Shown: positions 12,444-14,629 of the stretch, piece after piece
Layout: each line of letters starts with the position of its first letter
Numbering within the stretch: position 1 is the first letter of the stretch
Origin: Candidatus Halomonas stercoripullorum
Lineage (GTDB): Bacteria > Pseudomonadota > Gammaproteobacteria > Pseudomonadales > Halomonadaceae
Length of the DNA: 14,629 bases
Assembly: GCA_019114645.1 (NCBI GenBank)
Contig: DXFC01000149.1
Location: 1 to 14,629 of the forward strand
Direction: 5' to 3'
Notes under the pieces: model-generated
Seen by the model: only the letters and a program-made list of their open reading frames with translations
Databases searched by the model: none
Told to the model about the DNA's origin: nothing
Made by a program: the position numbers and the translations under genes

Positions 12444-13424
12444 ATGGGTAGCTTGAGAGAGCGGCTGGCTCGACGGAAGCGTGCTGTTTCCGCAGGCTAT
12501 CGTCCTGTTGGCTATGCCATGCCTACGCTGCTCGCTGTTGGTCTGCACCTGCTGGTATTGATCATTAGCGTGATCTCTTTGCCGCTACGCCAGGCCGATG
12601 AGCCGGAATCCACGTCGATTGTACAGGCGACACTCGTCAGTACCGAGACGACGACGGATCAGGCACAACGTGCCGAGGAGGCCCGGGCACGCGCCGCGGC
12701 ACGTCAGGCGGAAGAGGAAGCCCGCCAGGCGGAAGAAGAGCAGGCGCGTGCGGAAGCCGAGCGTGAGGCTGCCGAGGCAGAGCAGCAAGCGGCGCGTGAA
12801 GCGGAAGAGCTTCAACGCCAGGCAGAGAGGGAAGCTGCCGAGGCGGATGCGCAGCGGCGCGCCGAAGAGGCAGAGCGGCTGGCTCAACAGCGCGAAGAGC
12901 AGGAAGCAGAGCGCCAGGCCGAGGCGCAGCGCCGTGCCGAGGAGGAGGCCCGCCAGCGCGAGGCGGAAGAGCAACGCCAGCGCGAGGCGGAAGAGCAGCG
13001 CCAACGCGAGGCGGAAGAGCAGCGTCGTCGTGAGGAAGAGGCGCGACGAGCCGCCGAAGCGGCAGCCGCGGGCCTGGACCGGGCCATTGAAGGAGAGTCC
13101 GAGGCGGTGGCCAATGCCCGGCAGGCCCAGGAAGCGGCTAACAGCTTCATAAACCTGGTCCGGCGTGCGGTGGAGCAGGCCTGGGTGATCCCGCCCGGTG
13201 CCAGCGGCCAGCTCAACGCCAACGTCCAGGTCCAATTGGGCCCCTCGGGTGAGCTGTTTGGCGCTACCATTACTCAAAGTAGCGGGGATAGCGCCTTTGA
13301 CCGTTCTGCGCTTCAGGCAGTGGAAGCTGCCGCACCCTTTGGCGAGCTGCGTCAGTTGCCACCCATGGCACAACGTGACTTCCGTCAGTTCAACCTGCGA
13401 TTCTCACCGGGAGATGTACGCTGA
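12444..13424 (+). CDS. tolA: Cell envelope integrity protein TolA
   Basis: TolA is anchored in the inner membrane by its N terminus, where it contacts TolQR. It spans the periplasm with a long helix and uses its C-terminal domain to reach TolB/Pal; the same domain is exploited by colicins and filamentous phages in other species. The 326-residue product has a basic cytoplasmic tail (1-25), one membrane segment (about 26-47), a Glu/Ala/Arg/Gln-rich helical region at about 74-208, and a globular domain at about 231-323 beginning SFINLVRRAVEQAWVIPPGA. The helical region is shorter than in E. coli TolA (421 residues in all). It holds three 24-bp tandem repeats encoding the octad REAEEQRQ. AGGGGA (about 12432-12437) precedes the ATG. 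The stop overlaps the tolB start by one base. Confidence 0.95.
   Translation: MGSLRERLARRKRAVSAGYRPVGYAMPTLLAVGLHLLVLIISVISLPLRQADEPESTSIVQATLVSTETTTDQAQRAEEARARAAARQAEEEARQAEEEQARAEAEREAAEAEQQAAREAEELQRQAEREAAEADAQRRAEEAERLAQQREEQEAERQAEAQRRAEEEARQREAEEQRQREAEEQRQREAEEQRRREEEARRAAEAAAAGLDRAIEGESEAVANARQAQEAANSFINLVRRAVEQAWVIPPGASGQLNANVQVQLGPSGELFGATITQSSGDSAFDRSALQAVEAAAPFGELRQLPPMAQRDFRQFNLRFSPGDVR
12957..13028 (+). repeat. Three 24-bp tandem repeats inside tolA
   Basis: Units at 12957-12980, 12981-13004 and 13005-13028 each begin CGCGAGGCGGAAGAGCA and differ at only a few positions. They encode the octad REAEEQRQ (third copy REAEEQRR), residues 172-195 of TolA. The unit is a multiple of three, so copy-number change would alter helix length without a frameshift. 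Confidence 0.85.
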
Positions 13425-14629
13425 TGAAAGCCCTGACGACTACCTGGCTAGCCGCTCTGCTGCTGTTATGCAGCACGCTGGTACAGGCTGATTTAACCAT
13501 TGAGATTACGCGGGGGAGCGATCGCGCCACCCCCATTGCGATTGTGCCGTTCGCGGCGGAGGGTGAAACACTGCCCCAGGATGTGGCGCAGATCATCAGT
13601 GATGATCTGGAGCGCAGCGGGTTTTTCGAGCCGCTGCCGCGCAATGCCATGTATGACCGGCCCACCTCGGGTGATGAAGTGAGCTATGGGCAGTGGCGCG
13701 CACTCGATGTGCGTTATCTGGTCGTGGGCCGGGTGAGCCGGGCCGGCGAGGGCTATAGCATTCGCTACGAGCTGATGGACGTCAGCGGTCAGCGGCGCAT
13801 GCTGGGCGAGAGCGTCAATGCGGGTGCCAATGAGCTACGGGCGGGTGCGCACTACGTCAGTGACCAGATCTTTGAGGCAATCACGGGAATTCGCGGGGCC
13901 TTTTCGACCCGTATCGCCTATGTGACTGCCCAGGGGGTAGGCGATGACATGCAGTTCGCGCTACATGTTGCCGATGCCGATGGCCACAATAGCCAACAGG
14001 CACTCAGCTCCCGTGAGCCGATTCTGTCGCCCGCCTGGTCGCCGGATGGCACCAAGCTGGCCTATGTTTCCTTTGAAACCGAACGTCCCGCGATCTATGT
14101 GCAGGACGTGTCCACAGGCCAGCGCACCCGGCTGACGTCCTTTGAGGGGCTCAATGGTGCTCCGGCCTGGTCTCCGGATGGACGGCGTCTGGCCATGACC
14201 CTGTCCAAGGATGGCCAGCCCGAGATCTATGTGATGGATGTGGCATCACGTAATCTCGAACGGATTACCAACAATTCAAGTATCGACACTGAGCCCGCCT
14301 GGGCGCCGGATGGACGCAGCCTGATTTTCACTTCGGACCGCAGCGGTGGTCCGCAGATTTATCGCTACAGCTTCGCCAATGGTCAGAGTGAACGCATGAC
14401 TTTCACCGGTAATTACAACGCCAGAGGGCGTCTGTCTCCGGATGGTGAAACGTTATATGTGATTCACCGTAGCAATCATGGTTTTCAGGTGGCGCGCCAA
14501 GATCTCGACTCGGGCCGCCTGGTGGTGATCAGCGACTCGCAACGGGATGAATCTCCCAGTGTTGCGCCGAATGGGACCATGGTAATCTTCGCCACCCAGC
14601 AAGGTAATAATGGGGTGTTGGGAGCCGTA
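13424..14629 (+). CDS. tolB: Tol-Pal system beta-propeller protein TolB (3' end cut by window)
   Basis: TolB is the periplasmic protein that links Pal at the outer membrane to TolA. The window holds 402 codons with no stop; the E. coli protein is 430 residues, so about 28 residues are missing beyond the edge. A signal peptide is clear: MKALTT, a hydrophobic core, then VQA before a predicted cleavage at Ala22/Asp23. The N-terminal alpha/beta domain includes PIAIVPFAAEG and YGQWRALDVRYLVVGRV. The propeller repeats are marked by PAWSPDG, PAWSPDGRR, PAWAPDGRS, RLSPDGE and SVAPNGTMVIF. The ATG overlaps the tolA stop by one base (TGATG), indicating coupled translation. pal and the cpoB/ybgF gene would be expected next. 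Confidence 0.96.
   Translation, partial: MKALTTTWLAALLLLCSTLVQADLTIEITRGSDRATPIAIVPFAAEGETLPQDVAQIISDDLERSGFFEPLPRNAMYDRPTSGDEVSYGQWRALDVRYLVVGRVSRAGEGYSIRYELMDVSGQRRMLGESVNAGANELRAGAHYVSDQIFEAITGIRGAFSTRIAYVTAQGVGDDMQFALHVADADGHNSQQALSSREPILSPAWSPDGTKLAYVSFETERPAIYVQDVSTGQRTRLTSFEGLNGAPAWSPDGRRLAMTLSKDGQPEIYVMDVASRNLERITNNSSIDTEPAWAPDGRSLIFTSDRSGGPQIYRYSFANGQSERMTFTGNYNARGRLSPDGETLYVIHRSNHGFQVARQDLDSGRLVVISDSQRDESPSVAPNGTMVIFATQQGNNGVLGAV

Noticed and set aside
12585..13373. 262-codon Leu/Phe/Arg-rich open frame on the minus strand inside tolA
   Set aside because: The apparent membrane-like composition arises from reading Glu/Ala/Gln/Arg-rich codons backwards. The repeated FRLALALL pattern is the mirror of the tolA repeats.

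Overview
The window is an ordinary, densely coded stretch of a gammaproteobacterial chromosome. No mobile element, phage gene, CRISPR array, tRNA or rRNA is visible. Protein sequences and gene order (fmdB-like, aspS, yebC, ruvC, ruvA, ruvB, ybgC, tolQ, tolR, tolA, tolB) resemble Pseudomonas and Halomonas relatives. A Halomonas-like marine or halophilic gammaproteobacterium is my best guess, but the sequence alone does not prove the genus.

Region 1 (1-2450). A minus-strand gene for a bifunctional NMN adenylyltransferase/Nudix protein (NAD metabolism) is divergent from a plus-strand YihY/BrkB-type inner-membrane protein, which is followed by a small acylphosphatase. Region 2 (2461-5287). A compact minus-strand cassette is transcribed in the order D-2-hydroxyacid dehydrogenase, ribokinase-family kinase, nucleoside hydrolase. 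The last two form a plausible salvage route from nucleoside to ribose to ribose 5-phosphate. Region 3 (5290-7600). A promoter-bearing gap leads to a zinc-ribbon FmdB-family protein and aspS, which ends in a strong GC-rich hairpin. The AspRS carries the His/Gly pair linked to nondiscriminating enzymes that also charge tRNA-Asn.

Region 4 (7633-10809). yebC, ruvC, ruvA and ruvB follow. The three Ruv proteins form the Holliday-junction branch-migration and resolution machine. Region 5 (10806-14629). ruvB overlaps ybgC by 4 nt, and ybgC opens the Tol-Pal operon: ybgC, tolQ, tolR, tolA and a tolB cut off by the window end. TolQ-TolR is the proton-driven motor, TolA spans the periplasm and TolB is the periplasmic partner of Pal. 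Together they constrict the outer membrane during division.

Several genes appear to use start codons other than the farthest upstream one, and those choices are explained in the entries. No intergenic gap exceeds about 170 bases. I found no convincing undescribed system. The points most worth a second look are a degenerate Nudix box, the nucleoside-salvage cassette with its dehydrogenase, the AspRS specificity residues, and the inverted repeat over the putative ruvA promoter.
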